This document shows, piece by piece, positions 53,770 through 61,422 of a stretch of 64,000 nucleotides of DNA. The position numbers and the translations under genes were made by a program. The stretch is from Candidatus Eremiobacterota bacterium (lineage in GTDB: Bacteria > Vulcanimicrobiota > Vulcanimicrobiia > Vulcanimicrobiales > Vulcanimicrobiaceae). The DNA lies in assembly GCA_019240525.1 (NCBI GenBank), contig JAFAYE010000001.1:531300-595299 (forward strand), given 5' to 3'. The notes beneath the pieces were generated by a model. The model was not told where the DNA came from. It ran no database searches and was given only the letters and a program-made list of their open reading frames with translations. Each line of letters opens with the position of its first letter. Positions within the stretch are counted from its first letter, which is position 1.

Positions 53770-55891
53770 GGTGTTGATGCAGTGCGTCCGTTGCGAGCTG
53801 TGTCGCGCTAAGAATCCGCGCGTAGGCGCTTTTGATCACGGTATCTTTTCCGCCGGCAAAGACGATCTCGGGAAAGCTCGTATAGACGCGGTCGATCGTG
53901 TGATAATAGGCGTTTTCGAGCAAACCGCCGGAGAGATAGAATGCATCGCGCGACGCTTGCTCGTCTGCTGCGATCGCCTGCATGGAAACAACGTCGCCCT
54001 TCGCTTCGGCTTGCTGCATTGCAAGGTCGGTTGCGTGTGCCGCTTCTTTGTATCGATCCAATGCTTGGCGAAGCTCGCCGAAAGTTACGGCGCCGTTGCT
54101 CTTTTGAAAAACCGCGAGTTGTACCGGAAGTAAGTCTTCCAGCATCTGGGCGGGGATCTCTTCGATGCGAAGCGGCTCGACCGTTGCATTTGCCGCGCGC
54201 ATAGCTTGAATGCCGGTGACTTGTGCGGTGACGACCGCCTGTCGCATGCCGGGATCGTACGTACGCAGACCGTCGAGATTATCTTCGGCCGTATGATGGG
54301 CGCCGAAGTAACCATAATAGCCGTTCGACGTGCTTAAGACGCCGAGCATGTAGGAAAAGTTTTGATGATCGGAACCGCCCGTGATTGGATTGAGCAGCGG
54401 ATCGATGCGCTGATCGCGCATTCCCACCATACCCTTTCCGTCGGCGCCGGGTACGACGTCGCAGATTTGCTTCATGAAGGAATAGAGTCCCGGCGACGCG
54501 CTGACCACGAACGGGTCACCGGTCGTCAGCTGATCGGTATTGATGTACTGAAACAGATTTTTGCGCAACTGCGCGCCGTTCTGATAAATGTAGGCGGCCG
54601 AACCGAAGAGACCGAGTTCGTGACCGTCCCAAGACGCGATCTCGAGCGTCCGATTGGGTCGCCAACCCTGCTGGGCGAGAGCGTGGAAGGCGTCGGCATC
54701 TTGCAGAAGGACGGTCGTGCCGCTGCCGGGGTCGATCGCACCGAAGGTCATTGCGTCGCGATGGCTACCGATCATCACGATCGAGTCGGGCTCGCGCGCG
54801 CCGCGCATATCGCCGAAGACCAACCAAATCGTCTTGAGCTCGCGTTCAAATTTGCTGTGAATGTGAACGACGACGTTACCGCCGAAATGCGCAACGAATT
54901 CAAACATTGGATGCCAGGACTGCGGCACCACGCTACCGGTCATCGCGGATAGCAGCGACCGCGCCGTGCTCTGCGTGATGCTCAGCTCGGGGATGGTCGC
55001 GTGCGGTATCTCATTCCAGGCTTTGTGCGGCTCGCCGGGAATCGGCGCCCGACCGCCAATCGTCGGGTCGCCCGGCGGAAACATCATAAACCCTCGCGGC
55101 GACATGCCGCTCATACGCTCGGCCATGTTTTCATTCTTGTAGTTGCCGTTGGGCCACATGGCGCCGCCGCCATAACCGGTCGTCGCCGGCTCCATAAACT
55201 CCAAGATACCAATGACGCCGCGCTTGCGCAGTTCGTTGTACGGAATCCAGCTCGGATTGAGCGCTCGAAATCCGCCGCTGCCCGGAACGCTCAAGCGCAC
55301 GAGCGCGATGACGTTCTTAAGGCTGACGTGCCGGGCGTCGATTTCGGTTAAGTCGTCTTTGGTTGCGGCGTTCACGTAGACGACGGGCCCGGTAACGTCG
55401 CCGTCGCCGGACTCTTCAAGGAACGGTTGGCCCGCCATGATCTCCCACTTGGTGTGATGCCCCGACACGCCTTCGATCAGGTCGAAACTGACACGTCGCG
55501 GCGCAACCATCGAGAGGCTCTGCTGCAGCGGGCCGGTAAAGGCAACCTGATACGGCACGATGCGGGTCGCAAATCCGTCGGCATCGAGGCGGCGCTTCAC
55601 GTAGAGCGCCGTTGCATAATCGGCGGCGGAGCCGGCCCGATGCGGAACGGAGGACAAGTGGTGCTCGATCTCCAGCGCGTTGGCGCCGCTGGGCACGGCC
55701 ATCATCGTCTTCTCGGCTTGGAGCTCCGCCGCGACGGCGGGCCCCGCAGCCCAGCCGACGAGCGCAGTATCGGAGGAAACGGTCGATGGCGTTATCGCGG
55801 GTTGGGGCGCCGTCTGAGCGTCGGCGAGCACAACACTGCAAACGACTGCAGCGGATGAAACGAGCGCGATCGCGGCAACACAAGAACGCAT
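53759..55891 (-). CDS. M28B-type metallopeptidase (glutamate carboxypeptidase II-like)
   Basis: A 710-residue exported enzyme: signal peptide, a PA domain (about 130-330), an M28 zinc-peptidase domain and a transferrin-receptor-like dimerisation domain at the C-terminus. Zinc-site segments are SHRDAMTFGAIDPGSGT, INTDQLTTG and the terminal HHTAEDN. The usual catalytic EE pair (SWDAEEFGLLGS in GCPII) reads SWDGHELGLFGS: the zinc-binding second Glu is kept but the general-base Glu is His, so the activity may be altered or lost. It would otherwise trim acidic peptides in the periplasm. The ATG at 55891 begins the signal peptide; a TTG at 55936 is possible but less likely. Confidence 0.85.
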   Translation of the reverse strand: MRSCVAAIALVSSAAVVCSVVLADAQTAPQPAITPSTVSSDTALVGWAAGPAVAAELQAEKTMMAVPSGANALEIEHHLSSVPHRAGSAADYATALYVKRRLDADGFATRIVPYQVAFTGPLQQSLSMVAPRRVSFDLIEGVSGHHTKWEIMAGQPFLEESGDGDVTGPVVYVNAATKDDLTEIDARHVSLKNVIALVRLSVPGSGGFRALNPSWIPYNELRKRGVIGILEFMEPATTGYGGGAMWPNGNYKNENMAERMSGMSPRGFMMFPPGDPTIGGRAPIPGEPHKAWNEIPHATIPELSITQSTARSLLSAMTGSVVPQSWHPMFEFVAHFGGNVVVHIHSKFERELKTIWLVFGDMRGAREPDSIVMIGSHRDAMTFGAIDPGSGTTVLLQDADAFHALAQQGWRPNRTLEIASWDGHELGLFGSAAYIYQNGAQLRKNLFQYINTDQLTTGDPFVVSASPGLYSFMKQICDVVPGADGKGMVGMRDQRIDPLLNPITGGSDHQNFSYMLGVLSTSNGYYGYFGAHHTAEDNLDGLRTYDPGMRQAVVTAQVTGIQAMRAANATVEPLRIEEIPAQMLEDLLPVQLAVFQKSNGAVTFGELRQALDRYKEAAHATDLAMQQAEAKGDVVSMQAIAADEQASRDAFYLSGGLLENAYYHTIDRVYTSFPEIVFAGGKDTVIKSAYARILSATQLATDALHQHLSS

Positions 55892-55944
55892 CCGAGAAGC
55901 TTCGCTGCTAGGCGTTAAACTCCCGACGCGGCGCAACGCGGAGC

Positions 55945-55973
55945 TTGACAGCGGCGCCGGCTTGCGCTACCTT
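55945..55973 (+). promoter_or_regulatory. Promoter of the methyltransferase operon
   Basis: A perfect TTGACA (55945-55950) is followed after 17 bases by TACCTT (55968-55973). The operator palindromes begin at the next base, so a bound repressor would cover the transcription start. Confidence 0.55.
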
Positions 55974-56001
55974 TTAGTCACTTGACTAAGTCATCTGACT
56001 T
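55974..56001. promoter_or_regulatory. Tandem palindromic operator, probable TetR site
   Basis: TTAGTCA-CT-TGACTAA (55974-55989) is directly followed by, and shares two bases with, AAGTCA-TC-TGACTT (55988-56001). The overlap creates a third palindrome, TGACT-A-AGTCA. The repeated (A)AGTCAnnTGACT(T/A) half-site pattern 14 bases apart suggests two regulator dimers bound on adjacent faces. It lies between promoter and ribosome binding site of an operon that encodes a TetR protein. Confidence 0.7.
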
Positions 56002-56013
56002 ACCGGAGGGACT

Positions 56014-57102
56014 ATGGCTATCGAAATGACTGCCGCGCCTGTGCGCACGGTCGACCCCGACAAGCTCCATGCTTTTGTCGGCAAGGTCCTCGGCGATTTG
56101 GGCGCGGCTGCGAGCGCGGCGCTCACTATCATCGGAGACAAACTTGGGCTCTACCGCGAGCTCGCCAAAGGCGACGCGCTTTCCCCGAGCGAGCTTGCTG
56201 CACGAACGGGCACCGCCGAACGGTACGTCCGTGAGTGGCTCGCCAATCAAGCCGCGAGCGGCTACGTCGACTACGATCCGGCGACGCAGCTTTTTTCGCT
56301 GCCGCCTGAACGCGCGTTCATGCTCGCCGACGAAAGCAGTCCGCTCTTCATTCAGGGCGCGTTTCAACTCATCGAAGCGATGTCGGCCGCCGAACCTCAG
56401 ATCAGCGAGCGTTTTCGTACTGGGAAAGGTTTCGGATGGCACGAGCACGACCCGAGACTCTTCGAAGGAACGGAGCGTTTCTTCCGGCCGGGCTACAATG
56501 CCAACCTTATCGGCTCGTGGATACCGGCGCTCGACGGCGTTGAGGCTAGGTTGCGGTCGGGCGGGAAGGTTGCCGACGTAGGCTGCGGACTGGGTGCCTC
56601 GACGATTATCATGGCGCAGGCGTTTCCAAATGCCACTTTCCACGGCTTTGACTACCATGCGGGCTCCATCGAGTTGGCTCGTCGGCGCGCGCAGGCAGCA
56701 GGTGTCGCCGACCGTGTCGAATTTACCGTAGCGAGTGCGAAAGACTTCCCCGGTAAGGATTATGATTTGATTGCATACTTCGACTGTCTGCACGACATGG
56801 GCGATCCGGTTGGTGCTGCCAAGTACGTCCGCAGCGCTCTCGCGACCGACGGCGTCTGGATGCTGGTCGAGCCATTCGCGAACGATCGGCTCGAAGATAA
56901 CCTCAATCCAATCGGCCGGATCTACTACGCGGCTTCAACAATGCTGTGCACTCCGGGATCGTTGGCGCAAGAGGTCGGTTTGGCTTTAGGGGCACAGGCC
57001 GGCGAAAAGCGCCTGAGATCGGTCGTCGAGCAGGCCGGGTTGACGCATTTCCGGCGCGCGACCGAGACGCCATTCAACATCGTGTACGAGATCAAACGCT
57101 GA
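56014..57102 (+). CDS. Class I SAM-dependent methyltransferase with N-terminal winged helix
   Basis: A 362-residue small-molecule methyltransferase. Residues ~15-100 form a winged-helix dimer module (IIGDKLGLYRELAKG, LAARTGTAERYVREWLANQAASG) and ~185-340 a Rossmann domain with the SAM motif KVADVGCGLGASTIIMAQAFP, acidic end FHGFDYHAGSIE and motif DLIAYFDCLHDMGDP. The layout is that of the mycobacterial Rv2258c-type and O-methyltransferase-like enzymes of secondary metabolism. GGAGGG upstream supports the ATG. It leads an operon with a TetR gene and a hydrolase-glycosyltransferase fusion, all behind a palindromic operator. Confidence 0.88.
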   Translation: MAIEMTAAPVRTVDPDKLHAFVGKVLGDLGAAASAALTIIGDKLGLYRELAKGDALSPSELAARTGTAERYVREWLANQAASGYVDYDPATQLFSLPPERAFMLADESSPLFIQGAFQLIEAMSAAEPQISERFRTGKGFGWHEHDPRLFEGTERFFRPGYNANLIGSWIPALDGVEARLRSGGKVADVGCGLGASTIIMAQAFPNATFHGFDYHAGSIELARRRAQAAGVADRVEFTVASAKDFPGKDYDLIAYFDCLHDMGDPVGAAKYVRSALATDGVWMLVEPFANDRLEDNLNPIGRIYYAASTMLCTPGSLAQEVGLALGAQAGEKRLRSVVEQAGLTHFRRATETPFNIVYEIKR

Positions 57103-57716
57103 ATCGCGATCGCGTCGGTGTAACGGCTTCCCGCAGCGCGACCGAGCAGGCCTTTCTCGACGCCGCGGAACGCCTGCTCGTACGCGAGGGATACGCCACG
57201 ATCACCACCCGAAAGCTGGCCGCTGAAGCGAATGCCAACCACGGTCTAGTACACTACTACTTCGGCTCCATGGAGGAGCTCTTACTCCAAGTGCTCGAGC
57301 GCTTCACCGAGCGTATTCTCAAACGCCAGCGCGCAATGTACGAGGATCCAACCGCACCCTTCATCGACAAATGGCGGAAGGCCATGAACTATATCGACGA
57401 AGATCTCGCCGCCGGCTACCCCAAAATCTGGTACGAGCTACAGGCCTTGGCCTGGAATCGTCCTGAGTTTCGCAATAGGATTTTGCACGTCCAAGAGCAG
57501 TGGGAAATTGTTCTCAACGATGCGATCGGGCAAGCCCTTAGAGCATACGGTATCGATCGAAAGAAATTTCCGCCGGAGGCGGTGGCTACGCTCGTGCGTA
57601 CCTTCAACTTGGGGTTGTTACTCGAGCGGCTCAATGGCTTCGACAAAGGGCACGACTCGCTCTTGAGAATGATCGATCAGCTCTTGCAACGTTTGGAGAA
57701 AGAACGCCGCCGGTGA
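57099..57716 (+). CDS. TetR family transcriptional repressor
   Basis: A ~205-residue regulator with an N-terminal helix-turn-helix: ATEQAFLDAAERLLVREGYATITTRKLAAEANANHGLVHYYFGSMEELL, then an all-helical ligand domain (KWRKAMNYIDEDLAAGYPKIWYELQALAWN). There is no ATG, GTG or TTG in frame near the N-terminus; the only plausible start is the CTG at 57099, which overlaps the methyltransferase stop as CTGA, so a rare CTG start with coupled translation is proposed. Its target is most likely the tandem palindrome at 55974-56001, giving autoregulation. The next gene overlaps it by four bases. Confidence 0.82.
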   Translation: MNRDRVGVTASRSATEQAFLDAAERLLVREGYATITTRKLAAEANANHGLVHYYFGSMEELLLQVLERFTERILKRQRAMYEDPTAPFIDKWRKAMNYIDEDLAAGYPKIWYELQALAWNRPEFRNRILHVQEQWEIVLNDAIGQALRAYGIDRKKFPPEAVATLVRTFNLGLLLERLNGFDKGHDSLLRMIDQLLQRLEKERRR

Positions 57717-59797
57717 GGGCGTGCGAACCCGTGCAAACGGGAGTGGCGGTACGCGAGGGCGTGAGAATTGCCTACTCCGTTTACGGAAACGGCGAGCCGT
57801 CGGTGCTGCTCCTTCCGGCCTGGTCGGTCGTTCATTCGCGGATGTGGAAAGCACAGATTCCATATCTCGCGCAGCACGCGCGCGTCGTTACGTTCGATGG
57901 GCGCGGCAACGGACTCTCCGACAAGTCGCCGTCGATCGACTATTCCGACGAGGCGTTTGCGGCCGATGCCCTCGCCGTTCTCGACGCCACCGGCACGGCA
58001 CGCGCGACGCTCGTCGGTTTGTCGGCCGGTGCACGCTGGGGCGTCTTAGTCGCCGCACGGCATCCGCATCGGGTTGAGCGGCTGATCTGCATTGGCCCAG
58101 CCGTACCCACGGCTCCCCGCGACCCGGACTTCGTCGCTGCTATGGCCCGGTTCGAGCAACGCCTCGACTTCGCCGATGGCTGGTCGAAACTCAACCGCCA
58201 TTACTGGGAGGCCCACTACGGCGATTTTCTGGAGTTCTTCTTCAACGAAGCATTGCCCGAGCCGCACTCGACGAAGCCTTTTGAGGATTGTATCGCATGG
58301 GGCTCGGAGACGACCCCAGCGACCTTAGCGGCCACCGTCGTTGCGCCCCAAGTTTCCGCCGACGAGTTCGGGGAGTTGCTCGAAGCGATGCGCTGTCCGG
58401 TCACGGTCATTCACGGCGCCAACGACCGGATCGTTCCACCGGCGGCCGGGCGCGCGCTCGCCGATGCAACACACGGCCAATTTGTTCTGCTGCCGCACAG
58501 CGGCCATCTGCCTCAAGCACGCTATCCCGTCCGCATCAACGTCGAAATTCGGGATGCGATCGAACCGGGTAACGTCGCGAAGAAGCGGTCGCGCCGGCGA
58601 AAACGCGCCCTGTTCATCTCATCGCCGATCGGACTCGGCCACGCGCAGCGCGACGTTGCAATCGCGGGGGAACTTCGCAAGCTTCGTCCCGATGTCGACA
58701 TCGAGTGGCTCGCCCAGCATCCCGTTACCGAAGTGTTGCATGCCGGCGGCGAAACGATTCACCCTGCCAGCGGCGCGCTCGCCAACGAATCCGCCCACTT
58801 TCAGAGCGAGTGTACCGAACACAACTTGCATGCGTTCGCCGCGATTCGCAATATGGACGAAATCCTTATCAACAACTTTATGGTGTTCTACGACCTGGTT
58901 CGTGACGGAGAGTACGATCTCGTCGTCGGCGACGAGGCGTGGGACATCGATCATTTTCTCCATGAGAACCCGCGAGAAAAGCGGGTGTCCTTCGTTTGGA
59001 TGACGGATTTCGTCGGCTGGATTCCTATGCCCAGTGGGGGCGATTACGAACGAAGAATTACGGCGGATTACAATGCTGAAATGATCGAACACATCGAGCG
59101 TTTTCCGCGCTTGCGCGATCGATCGATCTTTGTTGGAGACCCGGAAGATATCGTCCCGAACGATTTCGGACCGAACCTTCCCCAAATTCGCGAATGGACT
59201 CGGACGCATTACGAGTTTCCGGGTTACATCACGGGATTCGCACCGCCGACCGACGACGAGCGCGCGACGATCAGGGAACAGTTCGGCTATCGGCCCGATG
59301 AGACCGTGTGCATCGTTAGCGTCGGCGGCTCCGGAGTTGGAAGCGCTCTTTTGCGGCGCGCCGTCGCCGCGTATCCCGACGCAAAACGACGTCTGCCATC
59401 GCTCCGGATGATCGCCGTCACCGGCCCGCGGATCGATCCGTCGACGTTGGCTGCGCCGAAGGGCGTCGAAGTTCGCGCGTACGTGCCGCAACTCTATCGG
59501 CACTTGTCCGCCTGTGACATTGCGCTCGTCCAGGGCGGCTTAACAACGACGATGGAGCTGACGGCGGCACGCCGGCCCTTCTTGTATTTTCCACTCCGAG
59601 AGCATTTCGAGCAAAACTTTCATGTGCGATATCGTTTAGAGCGCTACGGCGCCGGTCGGTGCATGGACTTCGCCGAGGCGAGTTCCGAGGCAATTGCGAC
59701 CGCGATGGTTGATGAGCTCAGCCGGACCCCGGCTTACCGCCCGGTAAGGACGGATGGCGCTGCAAAAGCGGCAAACCTGATCGCCGACGTGTTCTGA
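57713..59797 (+). CDS. Fusion of an alpha/beta hydrolase and a GT-B glycosyltransferase
   Basis: A 694-residue two-domain enzyme. Residues ~10-285 are an alpha/beta hydrolase with Ser104 (GLSAGARWG), Asp238 (HGANDRIVPP) and His265 (HSGHLPQ); a basic linker KKRSRRRKR (about 290-298) joins it to a MurG/UGT-like GT-B transferase that starts ALFISSPIGLGHAQRDVAIA and ends with the donor-site motif VQGGLTTTMELTAARRPFLYFPLREHFEQN (in parts). The triad and donor motif look intact, so both halves may be active. Cleaving an ester or lactone and glycosylating the product, combined with the methyltransferase encoded upstream, suggests modification or detoxification of a small hydrophobic compound. GTG start overlaps the TetR stop. 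Confidence 0.85.
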   Translation: MRACEPVQTGVAVREGVRIAYSVYGNGEPSVLLLPAWSVVHSRMWKAQIPYLAQHARVVTFDGRGNGLSDKSPSIDYSDEAFAADALAVLDATGTARATLVGLSAGARWGVLVAARHPHRVERLICIGPAVPTAPRDPDFVAAMARFEQRLDFADGWSKLNRHYWEAHYGDFLEFFFNEALPEPHSTKPFEDCIAWGSETTPATLAATVVAPQVSADEFGELLEAMRCPVTVIHGANDRIVPPAAGRALADATHGQFVLLPHSGHLPQARYPVRINVEIRDAIEPGNVAKKRSRRRKRALFISSPIGLGHAQRDVAIAGELRKLRPDVDIEWLAQHPVTEVLHAGGETIHPASGALANESAHFQSECTEHNLHAFAAIRNMDEILINNFMVFYDLVRDGEYDLVVGDEAWDIDHFLHENPREKRVSFVWMTDFVGWIPMPSGGDYERRITADYNAEMIEHIERFPRLRDRSIFVGDPEDIVPNDFGPNLPQIREWTRTHYEFPGYITGFAPPTDDERATIREQFGYRPDETVCIVSVGGSGVGSALLRRAVAAYPDAKRRLPSLRMIAVTGPRIDPSTLAAPKGVEVRAYVPQLYRHLSACDIALVQGGLTTTMELTAARRPFLYFPLREHFEQNFHVRYRLERYGAGRCMDFAEASSEAIATAMVDELSRTPAYRPVRTDGAAKAANLIADVF

Positions 59798-59837
59798 TTT
59801 CTACGATGCAAGCTTGGCATGACAGAAATCGACACGC

Positions 59838-59875
59838 TGCGAGCCCGCGTCGGTCGCAACCAACGCAGGCTCGCA
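59838..59875. terminator. Hairpin terminator between converging genes
   Basis: TGCGAGCC (59838-59845) pairs with GGCTCGCA (59868-59875); inside, GCGT and ACGC extend the stem. ACTTTTGG follows on the plus strand. The position between two convergent stops suits a bidirectional terminator, though the T-run is short. Confidence 0.6.
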
Positions 59876-59887
59876 ACTTTTGGTGCT

Positions 59888-61300
59888 TTACGGTACGTTC
59901 GACGTACGGGGTTTGTGCTTCGCCGACCCCAACGTAAACGCGCAGAGGGTATAGCATCCAGCGTATACCGTTCCATCGAGAATCACGTCCGCCGCCGGCG
60001 AGGCGCCATTGCCGGCCGAACTCGTCGAAATGAGAGCGCCCGTCGTTTCGCTGAGAGCGGTGATCGCGGCGTCGCCGTTGTTCCCACCAAAACCGTGGTC
60101 GTAGACGATGCCGTTGGCTATCGATAAGACCGTCCCATTAGTGAAGTTGACGTTCCCGCTGTAGGTCCACAGCAATTTGCCACTCGTCGCCGACAAAGCG
60201 GTAACTCCAGCGCCGCGTTGCGCAACGAAAACGCGGCCATTTGCGGTGGCTAACTGCTCGTAGTTCGTGCGCAGTGGCAGCGTCGTCATCCAAGACTGGG
60301 CCCCGCTCTTCGCGTCAAGCGCTATCACTACGTTGTTGCTGCCGATACCCTCGGCAAAGTATACCTTACCGGCACCTGCCCTGAGATCATCGACGTAGAT
60401 ATTTGCCGTCGAAACGCACCAGGCAGCGCTCCCGCTTGTCGCAGAAAACGCGCAGATCTCGGTGGCGCCAGAGGGGCCTTGACATGCCAGTACTGCGAAC
60501 ACGAGCCCGTTTGCCGCGGGTAGGGGATTGCCGCTTTCGTCGCCCCCATCGGGGCAATGATACACCCCCGGAACGTCCCAAGCGATCGCGCCGGTTTTTG
60601 GATCAAGCGCCTGAGTATCCGGCTGTTCGTTGATGCCCTGTGTACTCTGGAAATAGATGCGGCCGCCGTAGAGCGCCGGCGATGTGCCGCCGTACCTAAG
60701 TCCGTTGCATGGGTTCGATTGATACTCGGTGCAGTACGCCTTCCAAAGAACATTGCCGGTTTTCGCGTTGAGACCGCAAAGTCCCGATTGGCTAGGACTA
60801 TTCGAAGAGCTATTGCTGCACGGTGAAACCACGATGTTGCCCGCGACCGCGGCAACGAAGTTGAAGAGTCCGCCGGTAAAGTTCAAGTTTACGTTTGCGT
60901 ACCACTTTTGCGCGCCGGTGGAGGCGTCGAGGGCGTATACGCCCGAGTTCGATTGGCCCGCGTCGTCGACGTACTCAGTTCCCTTGTCAACGACGATGCC
61001 GTTGGGCTGGATGATCGATTGATTGTTCCAAGCGATCTGCAGATTACCGACATTGCCGGCGTTGATGGTTGTTTCTAAGGGGTTGTAACCGGTGTGGCCC
61101 GAGTCGTAACCAAATTGAAGCCACTGCGCCATCTTAGCGGCGTTCACGGAGGACGAGGGCGCCGCGACCGATCGAGCCGACGTCAACGAAACTGGTGGAA
61201 GCGAGGTGCCGGCTTGGCCGCCAGGCGTGCAACCGCTCGCAAATAGCGCTGAAACTCCAAAAACGATAATCGGTTTAGCAATCTTTCGTATGCCGTACAT
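59888..61300 (-). CDS. PQQ-binding-like beta-propeller lipoprotein
   Basis: A 470-residue exported protein with lipobox (LFASGC, Cys24) and repeated propeller blades of the PQQ/WD type: GVYALDASTGAQKWYANV, GLCGLNAKTGNVLWKAY, DTQALDPKTGAIAWDVPG, VVIALDAKSGAQSWMTTL and GVTALSATSGKLLWTYSG. These are the tryptophan-containing DxxTGxxxW blades, but no dehydrogenase active-site Asp or calcium ligands are apparent, so a binding or scaffold role rather than an alcohol dehydrogenase is likely. The ATG at 61300 is chosen because AAAGGGAG lies ten bases upstream; ATG 61321 is the alternative. Confidence 0.82.
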   Translation of the reverse strand: MYGIRKIAKPIIVFGVSALFASGCTPGGQAGTSLPPVSLTSARSVAAPSSSVNAAKMAQWLQFGYDSGHTGYNPLETTINAGNVGNLQIAWNNQSIIQPNGIVVDKGTEYVDDAGQSNSGVYALDASTGAQKWYANVNLNFTGGLFNFVAAVAGNIVVSPCSNSSSNSPSQSGLCGLNAKTGNVLWKAYCTEYQSNPCNGLRYGGTSPALYGGRIYFQSTQGINEQPDTQALDPKTGAIAWDVPGVYHCPDGGDESGNPLPAANGLVFAVLACQGPSGATEICAFSATSGSAAWCVSTANIYVDDLRAGAGKVYFAEGIGSNNVVIALDAKSGAQSWMTTLPLRTNYEQLATANGRVFVAQRGAGVTALSATSGKLLWTYSGNVNFTNGTVLSIANGIVYDHGFGGNNGDAAITALSETTGALISTSSAGNGASPAADVILDGTVYAGCYTLCAFTLGSAKHKPRTSNVP

Positions 61301-61422
61301 AAGAACGAAGCTCCCTTTCATAGGTCGCCGGCGTCACAATAGTGCGCCGTACCAGGCCATCGTAAAGGAGCTTTGCGCGTCGCAGTATGGGTAGGCTACC
61401 CTACCCGGGCGACGCTTCCGAG

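Noticed and set aside
59888-61300. PQQ-dependent alcohol dehydrogenase
   Set aside because: Blades have the tryptophan repeat but no catalytic Asp, calcium site or paired cysteines of the enzymes can be identified.
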